This document shows, piece by piece, positions 21,374 through 34,602 of a stretch of 64,000 nucleotides of DNA (positions are counted from its first letter, which is position 1; every line of letters starts with the position of its first letter). A model generated the notes under the pieces. That model saw only the letters and a program-made list of their open reading frames with translations, was not told where the DNA came from and made no database searches. Source of the DNA: Hofstenia miamia (taxonomy: Eukaryota; Xenacoelomorpha; Acoela; Hofsteniidae); contig CABFPE010000005.1 of NCBI GenBank assembly GCA_900660155.1, forward strand, positions 2,926,010 to 2,990,009, read 5' to 3'. The position numbers and the translations under genes are program-made.

Positions 21374-22164
21374 GCATCTATATATGAAATTGCGTAAATT
21401 TGATGAAAAATCAAGAAACATTTTGGATTCGAACCCAAATTTTTTTCTATCAAAATTCTGCAAATTGACGAGAGGCGCACTACCTGATAATAGCTAGAGT
21501 AAATAGAGAAATCTATCTAAGTCATTATTCTGAAGTTATATATGAGCAAATCAGGATTTGGAAAAATTGATATTATTATTGGCAATGAACTAACCATTAG
21601 TATTTGCATTAAAATTTTTTAACAGCATTTTAAAATTTGTGAGCAATATCTGTTCCTGTGCGCCTTTTAATATTATAATCAATGCAAGTAGTTACAAATA
21701 TAGGTATTTGGATAAATTTTTTGCTTATCAAATTTATGCTATTACCTGTTGCCTTTTAGGAATTTCTCAATCTTACTGTATATATGTAAGCATATAATGG
21801 CAAGAGTAGTTAGAATGACCTTTAACACATCAGACAATAATCATTGAAAATGTCATTTTCATTCATTTAAAATTAGTTCATTTAAAATTCACTTATTAAA
21901 TTTAACAAGCACTTTCAAAAATAGCATTCATGCTTTAACTTGCTTAGTAGTCCGGCATTATTGTGGTTGTTGAAAATGTGTAGATTCAGAGTTGCCATAA
22001 GGGAAGCAAAATCAGGAAAATCGAAGATTAGAAGTTCTCCAAAGAAAATTCAGCAACTTAGATATAGTACTTTTATAATTTTCAAACGCAAAAATTGCGT
22101 TTCCAACTTTTGCATATGTTAGCTAATTGGAAAAGCAGGTTGGTTTATCTTTTCTTTAATTAAC
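21366..22164. other. AT-rich sequence, nothing recognised
   Basis: No supported gene or repeat. Confidence 0.5.
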
Positions 22165-22214
22165 AGACTGGTGTGATGGGGTGGGCATCCCCGCCCCACA
22201 TACGAGGCCAGTCT
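22165..22214. repeat. GC-rich hairpin
   Basis: AGACTGG...CCAGTCT arms enclose TGTGATGGGGTGGGCATCCCC and GCCCCACA, which pair further. With the flanking ATTAA/TTAAT the arms reach about 11 bp apart from a 2-nt bulge. It stands out in AT-rich DNA. It could be a transcription terminator-like structure or the core of a tiny MITE. Confidence 0.5.
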
Positions 22215-22352
22215 TAATTTCAATCCCCATGAAGAATTGCTGTGATTTGAGGCGTAAATATATTATTGGTTTTTACATGCTACTGTCAATATTTTTTTTG
22301 ATTTGTGAAATTTAGCGTTGTAATTCAGTGCTAAAAATAAATTCATTATTGT

Positions 22353-22595
22353 ATGGTAATTCGTAAATATCGCCATATATGTCAGTTTTATTCTCAAGAT
22401 ACACATTTTGAGGAGTTGATAAACGTCATTGAGATTTCCCCTTTTGCAAAGGGAAAGAGGATCTTGTCCCTGTCCATTTCATCTGCGTTTGTTGAAAAAC
22501 TTTTCCGAAGCAATGGGCTGATTTTATCAAAACTTTGCCGCAAGATAAAGCCCAATTGTCCTCGTATTTTTGGTTCTTATAAAAAATTGCAATAA
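22353..22595 (+). pseudogene. hAT transposase C-terminal (HATC) fragment
   Basis: The frame reads INVIEISPFAKGKRILSLSI, then SSAFVEKLFRSNGLILSKLC and RKIKPNCP. The pattern S.S.SSA.VE..FRS.G.ILS..CRKIKP follows the hAT dimerisation domain (SIP.SSA.VERVFS..G...S..R..L.P). The upstream catalytic parts are gone and no terminal repeats are seen. The lineage differs from the hAT at 2935-6666. Confidence 0.45.
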
Positions 22596-22599
22596 TATG

Positions 22600-23327
22600 C
22601 AAAATTTGATGAAAAAACTGCCAATTATTTTTTCTAACTCAGTTGCACATTTCAAAAAAGCATTTTTGCGAAACCGATTATTATTATTTTTCTTATACAC
22701 TATTAAATTTTTTAATCTTTGATCTTGCGGGGTGGATCCACATATTTTATCCTCTGCTAGGCGGGGTGGGTTGCAGGAGTAGAATATTGCCTCCGCAACA
22801 AGCCTGGCAATTAAGCACTTGAAATTGTGCTACAATTAAATGCTTTTAATGTACACTCAACTGTGTTATAATTGCTGTAAAGTATGCAGAGAGCATCACT
22901 TATTTAGGCTGCTTGAACGCAAAAACCTGTGTATGAATTAATCGATAATGTTAAAATAATACATGAATACATTTTTTCGGAATTAACTTTAAATTTGAAT
23001 GAGATTTAAATCGTTTGAATTAGTATCAGTTTTATGTCTCGAGCTATTTACTTGTTGACTAAGAATTTGAAAAATTATAAGAAAAAATTACAAAATTTTA
23101 ATAAAATTTTTGTGTAAATATATGTGTATTAAGTAAGTTTTTCTTGATTTAGCAATAACAAATTGATGTAGAATATTTTACTAAATATTAAAATCCCGTT
23201 ACATAATATTGAACTAGAAGTTCTCTCTCAACATTGTTTACAATTACTTGTTCAATTGCCCATTGATGGAAAGAAAATCCCTCTGCCTTGTAAAAATTAT
23301 TTAACAATAGCTTATCTGAAAGTACAG
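22600..23327. other. AT-rich sequence, nothing recognised
   Basis: Contains GCGGGGTGG words near 22,728 and 22,760, possibly related to the hairpin at 22,165. No gene. Confidence 0.4.
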
Positions 23328-23690
23328 TTACAACATGAACTTGCTAAAATTGAATTGCAAAATTTGAAAGCATGAATTTGTACAGAAATGATTACCAAAG
23401 AATTGATCTGACAAAAAAGTGATTTTAAGGACATAATTAAAGTAAGGCTGAAGAAAACTCAACGGAATGTAAAGTAAGTATCCCAAATATTTGCTCACAA
23501 ATGGCATCATTGAGGTTAGAATACCAAACATGTCCGTTGGTTCCACAGCAAGAACAACAGTGTGCGCATTTGCATTGATATGATTGTGAAATACAATCGA
23601 AATCATTACCCACGACAGTAAATTACGAAGGTTGAGATCTGGATATATTATTTGTAGCCAAAATACTAGGCTGGAGATTACGCTTCAAAA
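23328..23690 (-). other. Hydrophobic open frame of unknown nature
   Basis: An open minus-strand stretch of about 120 codons, longer than its first ATG (23606) suggests. It includes SSLVFWLQIIYPDLNLRNLL, VMISIVFHNH, MMPFVSKYLGYLLYIPLSFL and NYVLKITF. Two or three segments could span membranes. I first considered a GPCR TM7, but the NPxxY spacing does not fit. It could be a host exon or chance in AT-rich DNA. Confidence 0.2.
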
Positions 23691-23699
23691 GCCACAAAT

Positions 23700-23995
23700 G
23701 TAAAAATAGTGTTCAACCCAAGGAAAAGCTTAGCTGTAATATTGCTAAGTCCCATGTATCAAAAAGAACTGTTGGAAAGATGTCTCAATTGTATTTGATT
23801 GCGCCTAGCGACTACTATTTGTTTTCTTTCAATAAAATCATCATTCATGGGGAAATCATTTAATTGTCAAGGAGTTGTGAAGTTGGGGTTGATGAATAGA
23901 CGCAGTCCAAAAACACGAGGTTATTTACTGATGGTATCAATAAATTACTAGAAAAATGGCAAAAAATATTAAATTCAGAAGACAACGATTAATTA
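23700..23995 (+). pseudogene. mariner transposase C-terminal fragment
   Basis: The frame reads IAKSHVSKRTVGKM (normally DNARPHVS...), then LIAPSDYYLFSFNK (mariner LAPSDYHLF, carrying the third catalytic aspartate of the DD34D triad). After a stop and indel it continues FTDGINKLLEKWQKILNSED, the typical mariner end FL.GI..L..RW.KCI...GDY. The N-terminal DNA-binding half is absent. The remains are degenerate. Confidence 0.75.
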
Positions 23996-25264
23996 ACATA
24001 GTAGCAGATGTAGCATCGGACACTGGTCTGCGCTTGGTTGTTTCTGTAGAATTTAGATCAAATCAATAAAACATCCAATTATTTTTCGTTTATTATCTGT
24101 ACATTAAATTTATCTGCTACAGACCCAGCACTTGGTGAGCCGTGCACTGTCTTTAGATAACTATATTCTGAATGACTTGATCTATATTCATTAAAGTTTT
24201 CATGTTACATTAAGAACTGTTTTATTCATTTTCACTACCTTAGTAGTAGTAGTAGAGATGTAAATAAGCCTGGAAACCAAATGGGTTTGGATTTTAAATA
24301 AAGTTGTGGGAATATCTGCCCCTAAAAATTTAAAATTTGGGTTTATTTTATCTAACAAAATTAGGTTTTTACCTTTCATTTTGAACTCTTAACGAACTTG
24401 GGATACGAAGTTATATTTTTAGTTCAAACTTCGGGCGTAGCTCCTGTGAAATGTGATGCAGACTGAAAATAAGGTTCATTTTCATCACCGAGTTTTTCCA
24501 AGCATTTGGAATTTTCACCTTTGTTGTGCGTGGTTTGTTGGGATGACTAAGAGTGGGGTCAGACATGGGTATGGTATGTGTGGTTGCAAAATTTGGCCGA
24601 ACTTTCAATAAACCTTGATTAACTATGCAATCAACCCAAATGTAGTCAATGCTATAGAATTATAGCAAATTTGTAGAAAAACATAATATAAATTTCTATA
24701 TTTTTAAATTTTATCCATTCGTTTTATATTTTCTTTTAAAACTCCATTCAGGTTTTTCAAAACCAGTTTGAGTAATAGTTTTATTAAAAATTTTTAAAAC
24801 ATATATTTTCATTTTCGTTATATTCATGCAAAGAAGATTGCTCAAGTTTTTGTGTGGTATAATTTGTGACTTTTTTGTTCAATGTTATATATGTTATGCA
24901 ACAACAAATTTTGCTCTTGTCATAGGTTGGTTGTGATGTCCACGAATACCATAATTTTGAATATTAGTTCATAAGAAAATTGTGAATATATATTATCATA
25001 ATCAGTTAAATTTTTACTCCATTCAAAACTGTTGCAGTGTAGCATTCAAGTGAATCCTGAAAAGTTTGTCAAACTTTGAATTTGACAGCTCTGAATTTAT
25101 TCTCACACTTAACATGGACTTCTGAGATATGAAGCGCCTTGGAAGAGACGCGATTTTCCCAAAAACCCGTTGAGGCCAATGGTTATTAATATTTACAGTT
25201 TTTCATGGAAGCAATTAGTTCCTGAGCGTTAAAAAAGGATTTATTACAATTATGAAAACCTTCA

Positions 25265-25267
<3 letters not shown>
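23996..25267. other. Unassigned sequence
   Basis: An inverted word pair GTAGCAGAT (about 24,001) and ATCTGCTAC (about 24,112) may mark a short element, but no target duplication was seen. A weak minus-strand frame at 24411-24608 is proline-rich and unassigned. Confidence 0.35.

Positions 25268-25299
<32 letters not shown>
25268..25299. repeat. (AT)n microsatellite
   Basis: About 16 AT units. Confidence 0.95.
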
Positions 25300-25302
<3 letters not shown>

Positions 25303-26654
25303 TCCAATATCAATATCTGCTAAAAAATTAATGTAATAAACATTGTTTTTGACGCATTTTTGGTAAAAATTTCTGTGAAAATACTGCACCGAAATTGCTA
25401 AAATTTTCATGTTCTAGTTGATGATAATTATTTTTAACATTTTTTGAAAAACAATTTAGCAATTTGCTTAACCGAACGTTTATTATTTTATGACCAATAT
25501 TTTACATTTAGCAGTGGATAATGATTTTGGAAATGAATTGCTTAGAGCTTGAGTAAAGTATTCTTTTAGAAAACGATAAATTGTTTTGCTTGAAGTGCAA
25601 AGTTTCTCAAAATGTATGTAAGCAGAGGTTGGCACAGTAAGTATATAACCAAAAGACTGCTTACATAATCTTCTACGATTAACAATTTTGAAATATGATA
25701 TTTATTTGATATATTAGAATCTAAAAAAACTTCTGATGAAAGTAGAAATTCACGACAATACTTGTATTTATTGGTTAGATAAACTGAGTGTCCAAACCGT
25801 CCATTCAAATAATAGAGACCACAAATGTTCATCTTCAATAATGACATTATCAATGTTGTTGAAAATATCTGATAATCAATTAAAAAAATGGACTTTTGAT
25901 ATCAGCTAAAAAACATATAGGAGACGATATAAATTCATTCAAGTGATTGTGCAAGAGAAACTAGGCAGACATTTTTCTTGCATCAGGTACCCTTTTAACA
26001 TTCACATAGTAATCTCCACCATTCATTCGTTTTTAGGATACAAACCTACTTTCCAAGAAATCTGAAGAACAAAATGAAGTTGAAACAAATTTATGCTTCA
26101 TTTCACCTAGTAAACTAAAACACAGAGAGTTGATGAAGTAACTATAAATTCATCAAGTGCCCAATTTGAAAAGTTAAAGAAAATTACAAAATTCTTGAAG
26201 AAACATTTTTCAAATACAATCTTTTCGTAATAGAATTAACATTCAATTCAAGAAAATCAAAAGTATCTTTAAACGTAGTGAGTATACATTAGAATTGATG
26301 TCTGACAGAAGATCTGAAAATCTGTAATAGTGTCTGCGTCTTGAAATTGGAATTTGATCGACTACACAAAATGATGTTGAATCAATTCTATTGCAGGAAC
26401 AGGTTTGCTGTAACAATGGAAAATATTTGAAAACATAGTTAAGCAACATACGTATGTCTTCTTTTCTTAACGGTTGGTGTGCCACGAAATAAATATTGCG
26501 TTATCTGCCATAGGGGTATTACATACCAAATCATAGAAACTGTAAAAAAAGAACTGTTCGCAAATAATTGCTCTTAATATAATTTTTCATTGAAGCAAAT
26601 TATAATTTAGTTATTTAATATAATCTTTTTAGTTCACAGGTACACATTCACGCA

Positions 26655-26655
<1 letters not shown>
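25300..26655. other. Unassigned; weak open frames
   Basis: Minus-strand frames at 25566-25853 and 26243-26485 look mildly protein-like (the latter has QPLRKEDIRMLLNYVFKYF and CVVDQIPISRRRHYYRFSDL). I recognise no family and see no splice signals tying them together. Confidence 0.25.
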
Positions 26656-26733
<78 letters not shown>

Positions 26734-26740
26734 TATGTAT
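26656..26740. repeat. Long (AT)n microsatellite
   Basis: The longest AT tract in the window, with one phase break at about 26,700 and a CATATATATG tail. Confidence 0.95.
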
Positions 26741-28019
26741 GCAGATACCCTTAAAAATTTTACAAAAATTTTTTATTGAGTATAATTGCAGCATTCACAA
26801 CAAATTTAAGCTTGGTGATTATTACATTTGGTGCATGCATAGAAAGTCTTTCTATCAAGTTTAAACGGACAAAAATGGCAGTGCAAACTTTTTGACATTC
26901 AATTTTGAAACGATCTTATGCATTCCTATTCTCATTATTTGTGGTATTAACAGGTAGGTACGTGCATTGTATATTCTTGAAGGACACATGAAGATGAGGT
27001 CAATTGAAAAGAAGCATTTTATTTTGTAGTGTTATTCAAACAAAGAAATATTATTTAAAATTTGTCATTATAATATGATAGTACAAATAATAGCTAAAAC
27101 GTTTTTGTACATTAGTAAGTTATCAAGCTTCCTTAATTTTTCTGAGTTTTGTGTCAAGACTTAGGTCTTAAGAGTCAAGAATCAACCTCACTTGAAGAGT
27201 TCCCATTTGTGAGCAAGTCATCCATTTAGGGAAATATACATTAAAGAGCAAATATTGCTCTCAAGCATTTGCATATGAGATGTGAAAATCCTCATTCTGC
27301 TTCACAACTACTAATTGGCATTAAACCAAATACTCTAGTATTTAAACGTTTTTGAATAAGATTTGGAACAGTTCTTTTGTCACTGCAATACTGTAGATAA
27401 TCTGAGATAACATTATTTGTATTCAAACTGAAACATATACAGATCTTTAATAAGTTTTCCTCACTATCCATCCTGAGGAGAATGTATATTCATCATGAGG
27501 CCATCTTTGAGGTATAATGTCCATTATTTACGCAAATTGTATATGTCATTTTTTAGTCCTAAATGTAATGGTAAACATTTTTTTACATACATATTTTTGA
27601 ATTATTTTAAATATGAAAGAAATACAAGTTTGAATGAATCTTCTTTTTAAGTATTAATAATCAATTTTTTTAAATGTTTTTAAACAAATGTCTATATTTT
27701 TAAACTATTTTAAAGCTCCTTTTCTCCTGAAAATTTCACTTTTGACTGGGTTGTAAAATAATGCTTTTACAACAGTATGAAGCTAAGCAAAAACCTTTCC
27801 AAATAAGAAACAAAGAGTAAGCTTAGAAAGCATTTGCCAAGACTAAAACCATTCTGTATGAAATGCCAACAATTATATTTTTTTAACATTCTCCTTGTTG
27901 TCCTGGAAAAACAAAAATATCATATTAGCAATTCTTCATTATTAGCAGAGTTGTTATCACAGTGCCTTATTCCTATATGTCTTTGCATATGATCTGACTT
28001 GTCTGAATCACAATATTGG
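26741..28019. other. AT-rich sequence, nothing recognised
   Basis: No supported gene or repeat up to the first LTR-B fragment. Confidence 0.5.
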
Positions 28020-29021
28020 AGAATCTGTACACTGCTCTAGATGATAACAAGGCGATACCATTGGTTGGTGCGTAGTATCAAGAATTGCGGACACGATTCC
28101 ACTTTAATACTATCATGTTTAATTAATTGTATTCTGTAACTGTCATTAACTTAAACTAACTAATTCTTCTTTAGATCGTTAGATGTTTGCAGGGACGAGG
28201 CCCGAAGTGGCTCCATGCAGCAAGAGATGAGAAGGGCTAGTTGGTGATTACTTCCACGTGAGGAGATCAAGCCATGACTCACTGGACCTCTCAGTGTGCG
28301 ATGTATGCTTAATTTATTTAGTGCATTGATTGCCCATATCAATTGTTAAACCATAAATAAGAGAAGTGCACAACAAGACTGCTTTAGCTTGTTGTAATCC
28401 CAACATGTAAATAGCCTTACATTAAATAAATACATAACAATCCTACGGAATACATATGTGAGCATTCAATTTTGTCAGCAGAAATGGAATGGTTCTAGGT
28501 TCAGTGGTTAAGTCTTTGTGATGGGTCGTTGAGTTAGTAATTCTTTCACACATGTAGTAAATATTGGGGCTTGTAGGCACCTAGTATGGATAATAAGGTT
28601 TATCATAATATCATAAACAGATGATTAGTCTAGGGGTTGCTTTCCAGCTATTTGTTGAAAATTTGTTATTCATAGGAACCAAAGAGCACACTTTCGTTCC
28701 AAGCACCCAGCTGCACTGCATGACGAATAGCTGCGTGTGTGTGTGGCTCAGAATGTCCTTTAACTGAATGTGGGGATCACTTGAGAACTACTCATTTGCT
28801 CGAACAATTTAGCTTTCCATTTGCATTAATAATCAAACCTGAATACAAAAATACAAGATAAATCCATTGAAAATTAATTCATCATAATCTGATTTGGTTA
28901 CATGATATTTATATTAGAAATTGTACAAACATTTAAATATCTAGTAAGTACCTGTCTTTCAATGTTTACATTTGCTACATCTACTAATTATGCAACATCA
29001 CTCTTAGGTAATATTAATTAG
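28020..29021 (-). repeat. LTR-B fragment (Ty3/gypsy), minus orientation
   Basis: Shares ordered blocks with the LTR-B copy at 37354-38530 (TTTAGTGCATTGATTG, TGCTTTAGCTTGTT, ACATGTAAATAGCC, TTTAGCTTTCCAT, AATTATGCAACATCA). It stops abruptly at 29021, where an LTR-A copy begins. Clearly diverged, hence old. Confidence 0.65.
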
Positions 29022-30462
29022 TGTAGCATCATCCAAAAAGGCAACTAAAGCTGAATCACGTCGAATGATTATTAATTGAAATTGATTGTAAAAATTTAGT
29101 TAATGAACTTTAGTTTATTTTTGTAAAATGCAACTAAGATTTAATATTGGTCAAAATAAGAAACTTGTTAGCCGATCAAGAGATAATTGACAAATTAAAT
29201 TGAGCAAACTAATGCTTACGTATGAATNNNNNNNNNNNNNNNNNNNNNNNNNNNNNNNNNNNNNNNNNNNNNNNNNNNNNNNNNNNNNNNNNNNNNNNNN
29301 NNNNNNNNNNNNNNNNNNNNNNNNNNNNNNNNNNNNNNNNNNNNNNNNNNNNNNNNNNNNNNNNNNNNNNNNNNNNNNNNNNNNNNNNNNNNNNNNNNNN
29401 NNNNNNNNNNNNNNNNNNNNNNNNNNNNNNNNNNNNNNNNNNNNNNNNNNNNNNNNNNNNNNNNNNNNNNNNNNNNNNNNNNNNNNNNNNNNNNNNNNNN
29501 NNNNNNNNNNNNNNNNNNNNNNNNNNNNNNNNNNNNNNNNNNNNNNNNNNNNNNNNNNNNNNNNNNNNNNNNNNNNNNNNNNNNNNNNNNNNNNNNNNNN
29601 NNNNNNNNNNNNNNNNNNNNNNNNNNNNNNNNNNNNNNNNNNNNNNNNNNNNNNNNNNNNNNNNNNNNNNNNNNNNNNNNNNNNNNNNNNNNNNNNNNNN
29701 NNNNNNNNNNNNNNNNNNNNNNNNNNNNNNNNNNNNNNNNNNNNNNNNNNNNNNNNNNNNNNNNNNNNNNNNNNNNNNNNNNNNNNNNNNNNNNNNNNNN
29801 NNNNNNNNNNNNNNNNNNNNNNNNNNNNNNNNNNNNNNNNNNNNNNNNNNNNNNNNNNNNNNNNNNNNNNNNNNNNNNNNNNNNNNNNNNNNNNNNNNNN
29901 NNNNNNNNNNNNNNNNNNNNNNNNNNNNNNNNNNNNNNNNNNNNNNNNNNNNNNNNNNNNNNNNNNNNNNNNNNNNNNNNNNNNNNNNNNNNNNNNNNNN
30001 NNNNNNNNNNNNNNNNNNNNNNNNNNNNNNNNNNNNNNNNNNNNNNNNNNNNNNNNNNNNNNNNNNNNNNNNNNNNNNNNNNNNNNNNNNNNNNNNNNNN
30101 NNNNNNNNNNNNNNNNNNNNNNNNNNNNNNNNNNNNNNNNNNNNNNNNNNNNNNNNNNNNNNNNNNNNNNNNNNNNNNNNNNNNNNNNNNNNNNNNNNNN
30201 NNNNNNNNNNNNNNNNNNNNNNNNNNNGGTTGTGGAGATTGGCTTCGGGCAGTAGCCCATGGAAGAACTGAAGAGGAAACATCTTACTGAGGAAACATCT
30301 TACTGCTTTGTCACCTAAACAGTGATAGTCAATACTCAATTATTTGATTAACATAACTAGTTAATAAAATTCAACAACTTGGTAACACCTCCCCTGAGAT
30401 TTACTGAGCACTCATTATCAGTAATCAGACACAGCGTAATAAGCTAGCTGGAGGATGTTACA
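29022..30462 (+). repeat. LTR-A copy inserted in LTR-B; contains an assembly gap
   Basis: Starts TGTAGCATCATCC and ends GGAGGATGTTACA, the TG..CA inverted ends of LTR-A. The same left part occurs at 60,916 and, inverted, at about 56,020-56,224. Its true length is hidden by 1000 Ns. Flanks ATTAG and ATTGT agree only partly. Confidence 0.75.
29228..30227. other. Assembly gap (1000 N)
   Basis: Exactly 1000 Ns, a conventional size. Frames reported across it are artefacts. Confidence 0.99.
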
Positions 30463-31113
30463 ATTGTATTTAGATCAATTAGATTAATTTAAATTTATTG
30501 TATTATGCAACTAAGAAACAAAATGTGTCAAAAACGAGAGATTAGTATCAATCAATAAAAATACTTTTGGCAAAACAAGGGGGTGAAATCGCTTCCATTA
30601 TTTTAGCAACCATCTTGGCAGAAGAAAAGTTTAAATTTGAAATCAACAGGTACTATAAATACAAATTGAATACTGTAAGCAATTGATAAAGAATTTTATT
30701 TGGCATTATTATTTTTTCCTACTACAATGGTTTGATTATTTAATACAATGTTGAGCTAATCAGGTGGTGTTTAGTAGTGGTCAGGATCCATTGCAGAGAT
30801 TGATTCAAGGGTCCCTGTGCCAGACCATGAAAGTGCACATAAGTTAGGTATAGGAGTTTTTCTCTCTATTAGCCAACTAGCAATCACTTAATACATGTAT
30901 CAAAATATGTAACTATGAACAAATTGTTGGATGACTGAAACCGAGGAAATATATTAATACTATTTTAGATCCAAATTAATGACCAATAAATCACTGATAA
31001 AGTGACCACAAATGTATTAATTTATAAATATAAGTTAGGGAGCTGCTCAATACTAATAAATTTAGAAACACCAATATATTTTGGTAATGTCTACATGTAA
31101 TATTAAATTAGCA
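30463..31113 (+). repeat. LTR-A fragment, plus orientation
   Basis: Aligns by eye with the LTR at 31408-32486 (ATCAATTAGATTAATTTA, CCATCTTGGCAGA, AAATCAACAGGTAC, GGATCCAT, TTAGGTATAGGAGTTTTTCTCT, GTTAGGGAGCTGCTCAATA). Both its beginning and its end are missing. Confidence 0.75.
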
Positions 31114-31191
31114 GCTATTCTGCTGTGCTTGCCAGTTTTCTTTTTATGATCTTCTTCGATGTGAGCCATGGCTGGTTTTGAAGCTGTTTCA

Positions 31192-31407
31192 TCCATGCCT
31201 CAGATGTTGCTCCCCAATTTAGGTAGTGTCGCCTTGCATGGTAAAGTATCATTAGTTGTCAGTTGTGGTAAAATCAAACTTTCATACTTGGGTTTGTTGT
31301 GATTTTTCACTATGTCTTCCTCCTGCAGTTGAATTGTCACTGCGTTTGTGATCTCATTAATAATTTTTTGTTTTTCAGCAGCTGAGTCTTCATCAGATTC
31401 CTCATCA
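31192..31407 (-). mobile_element. Ty3/gypsy gag fossil fragment
   Basis: A minus-strand match to the gag region of the neighbouring elements, around the KQKIINEI...TIQLQEED and KYESLILPQL blocks. It is trapped between two LTR-A copies. A short unidentified filler (31,114-31,191) lies beside it. Confidence 0.7.
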
Positions 31408-32486
31408 TCAAAGAAATGATGACTAAAAATATTGTATTTATATCAATTAGATTAATTTAGATTTATTTGTATTATGTAACTAAGAAACAATATGTGTCAA
31501 AAATAAGAGATTAGTATTGATCAATAATAATACTTTTCAGCAAAATGAGGGGGCAAAGTCATTTTGATTATTTTTAGCCACCATCTTGGCAGATGAGAAG
31601 TTTAAATTTGAAATCAACAGGTACTTTTCTAGATTTACTATAAATAGGAATTATACATTGTAAGCAATTGATAAAGAATTTTATTCAGAATCCTTATTTT
31701 GTTCTACTATAATGGTTTGATCATTTAATAAAATGTTGAGCTAATGGAGTGGTGTTTAGTAGTTGTCTGGATCCATCACAGAGAATTATTCAAGGGTCTT
31801 TGTGGCAGATCATAAAAGTGTACATAAGTTAGGTGTAGGAGTTTTTCTCTTGATTAGTCAACTAGCAATCATAGAATAAATGTATTAAAATAATTAACTT
31901 TGAACAAATGGTTGGATAACTGAAACCTTGGGAATATGTTAATAATATTTTAAATCCAAATTAGTGACCTATAAAGGACAGATAAAGTGACCAAACATGT
32001 ATCAAATTATAAATGTAGGTTAGGAAGCTGCTCAATATTAATACATTTATTAAAGCTACTATATTTTTGTAATGGCTACAATTAACATGAAGTAAGCAGC
32101 TAGTAACAAGTCAGGTTGTGAACAAATGGAAGACTTTTACAAAATAGAGTTTAAGTCGAATTGTGTCATGTCTTGAGTATGCACTGAGCTAGGATAGGGT
32201 ACACATAAAATGTATTGATGAGCTGAGAGGTGGAACTCAATCAAATGGAACATTGAAGGAATTGTGAAACTGGATGTGGAAATCAGCTTCAGGCAGATGC
32301 CCACTATTGATTGTTGATGAAATTGCTGCATGGCTTCATCAACTAAATAGTGAACAGTTATATCTAGTTACATTGTGTTAATAGAAACAAAGCTAAAGTT
32401 AAGTAAATCCCTACCAACAAAACTATGACTAGTGTTATGCAGTAACAAAAGACAAACAGTAATAATGCCTGGTAGAGGATGTTACA
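31408..32486 (+). repeat. LTR-A, 5' LTR of gypsy element G1
   Basis: Ends GGTAGAGGATGTTACA directly before a primer-binding-type sequence starting TGG. The first bases of the LTR are missing. It is about 1.08 kb against about 1.15-1.27 kb for fuller copies. Confidence 0.8.
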
Positions 32487-32503
32487 TGGCCACCATGACA
32501 GCC
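32487..32503 (+). promoter_or_regulatory. tRNA primer binding site of G1
   Basis: TGGCCACCATGACAGCC directly follows the LTR. It starts TGG, as expected for pairing with a tRNA CCA end. Related sites follow the other LTRs (39963, and 52537-52553 on the minus strand). Confidence 0.6.
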
Positions 32504-34602
32504 AAGAATAGCAACTATTAAAAGAAACATTCAGTGAAACCACCTGCATACTATGACAGAATCTATAAAAAAAAGTGGAAGTAAGCAACAGACTGCTACA
32601 TGAAAAACAAACTAGTCAACAGAGGGAATTACTATAACCAATCCAAAGCACCTCAACAGAATCCTGGAATTGTGGTCAAAAAGGAAGACCACTACAAACC
32701 AGAAATAAAATATGACAAAAGGTAAGAAAGGCAGTGCAAAGAAGACTGCAACCAAAGCAGTAACCCCCATAACAATACAATCATCACCATACTTTGGTGA
32801 AAATTCAGCCTCCAACATGGAATTGCAAAGTCTTAACTCACCCTCAGAGGTGAACCCCCCAGAAACGAACCCACCAGACAATGGATATGCTGAGGAAGAG
32901 CCAGGAAAATGAAGCACTCTTAAAACACTAAATAGAACAATTAACCATCAAATTTAAAGAGATGGAAAACAAAATGAAACCATATTGAGCAAAATCAGAT
33001 TCAACATGGAGATGCAGCTAGACAAGCAAAGTGAGTTATTTCAAAATGAAATTAAACTCCTTATGCACAAATTATCTGAGTCCAACAAAAGATTCTTAGA
33101 ACAGAATCAACAATGGCAGAAAAGAAATCAGGAACTGGAAAGGATAAACAGACAGCTAATAGAGGATAATGAACTACAAGCAGGAAAACTGGAGCAATTG
33201 AAAGACAAACTAAGACTATTACAGTTGACAGAAGAAGAGAACAGAAGCAATATGCAAACCCATGAAATAGAAAGAGAGCAAGTTACAAGCATTGCACTTA
33301 CCAGCTCCCAAAGAAGTGATAAACGAGGAATCTGACAAAGACTCAGATGCCAAAAAACAAAAAATTATTAATGAGATCACAGAGGCAGTGACAATTCAAC
33401 TGCAGGAGGAAGACACAGTGAAAAATCACAACAAACCCAAGTATGAAAGTTTGATTTTACTGCAACTGGCAATTAATGATACTATACCATGCAAGGTGAC
33501 ACTACCTAAATTCAATGGAAGGGTAGATGGCTACAACCTGACATTTGCAGAATGGTTACAAATGTTCAAATTAACAATGGCGGAGCGCAAAGTGAGCCTG
33601 CAGGCAGCAGTGGCAAGACTCCCTTTATATTTAACAGGTGCAGCCTCTCAGCACTATCTGCTCTCAGATGCAGAAACAATAAGGAATTACGAATTACTGA
33701 TTGGAGATTTCATAAACTATTATGAAAACTGAAGTTTTAAAAATCAGTACCAAATTATCCTAAATGCATTGAAAATGAAGAAAACTGATGATATTTGAAA
33801 CTACATTCAACAAGTTGAATGATTGCTTATGCTGAGTTAAAGAGAAAATAGATATTCTAAATATGGTCTGTTCTCACACATCTGCAAAGGAATGCCTGAA
33901 AGCATTACAACACAGTTTGAGATCAAATGTGATGTAGATGACAAACTTGAAAGAATGATTAGAAAGGCAGTCAAAATACAAGCAACCATTGAAAATAATG
34001 CATGAATATATGAAAAGGCTGCATGGCACAGAGATGGGCCTACAAGGAGAAATAACCTCAAACCATGCATCCCAAATAAAACCTATAACAAAACAAAAAA
34101 GGAAAAAATCACAAAAGTAAAAGGAAAAGACGGAAAAACCAGAAAGGTGAAAGAGAAAGACGTCAAGTGTTATGGCTGTGGACAAAAAGGCCACAAAAAA
34201 ACCGGATTGCCCAAAGCAAATAAATGTAATCAGAGATGAAGAAGCATACTATGACGAGGAAGATGTTCTGTAAACAGAGGATGAAATGGATGAAGTCTTG
34301 CCAACCAATGAGGAGTCAGAAAACTAGGTAGAGTGCTGACTCTTAAAAACCATGCATCAATAATGATCCTGATGAATCTTGATACAATAAATACAATCAA
34401 GATAGCAATCAATGGAGTAATGACTAAAGCAACAATCAACACTGGAGCAGCAACATTGATAATTACTGATGAATGTGCTATGAATGTGCTACAAAGCTAG
34501 GGTTTAAATGGGAAGATCTGAACAGCTGCAATAAGAGACTATTTAATGCATCAAGAGAATATATTGAATATATGAAAGGAATGATAAATGCAGTACAAAT
34601 GA

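Noticed and set aside
23328-23606. Possible GPCR TM7 exon
   Set aside because: LQPYFNYVLK resembles NPxxY but the spacing is off by one residue, and no TM6 motif precedes it.
29151-30339. Very long open frames on both strands
   Set aside because: They consist almost wholly of the 1000-N gap; no coding content.
31114-31191. Possible Tc1-like helix-turn-helix piece (minus strand, QNQPWLTSKKIIKRKL)
   Set aside because: Too short and lacking any neighbouring transposase motif to call.
32612-34442. Minus-strand hydrophobic frames across the G1 interior
   Set aside because: Antisense shadows of lysine/glutamate-rich gag coding sequence.
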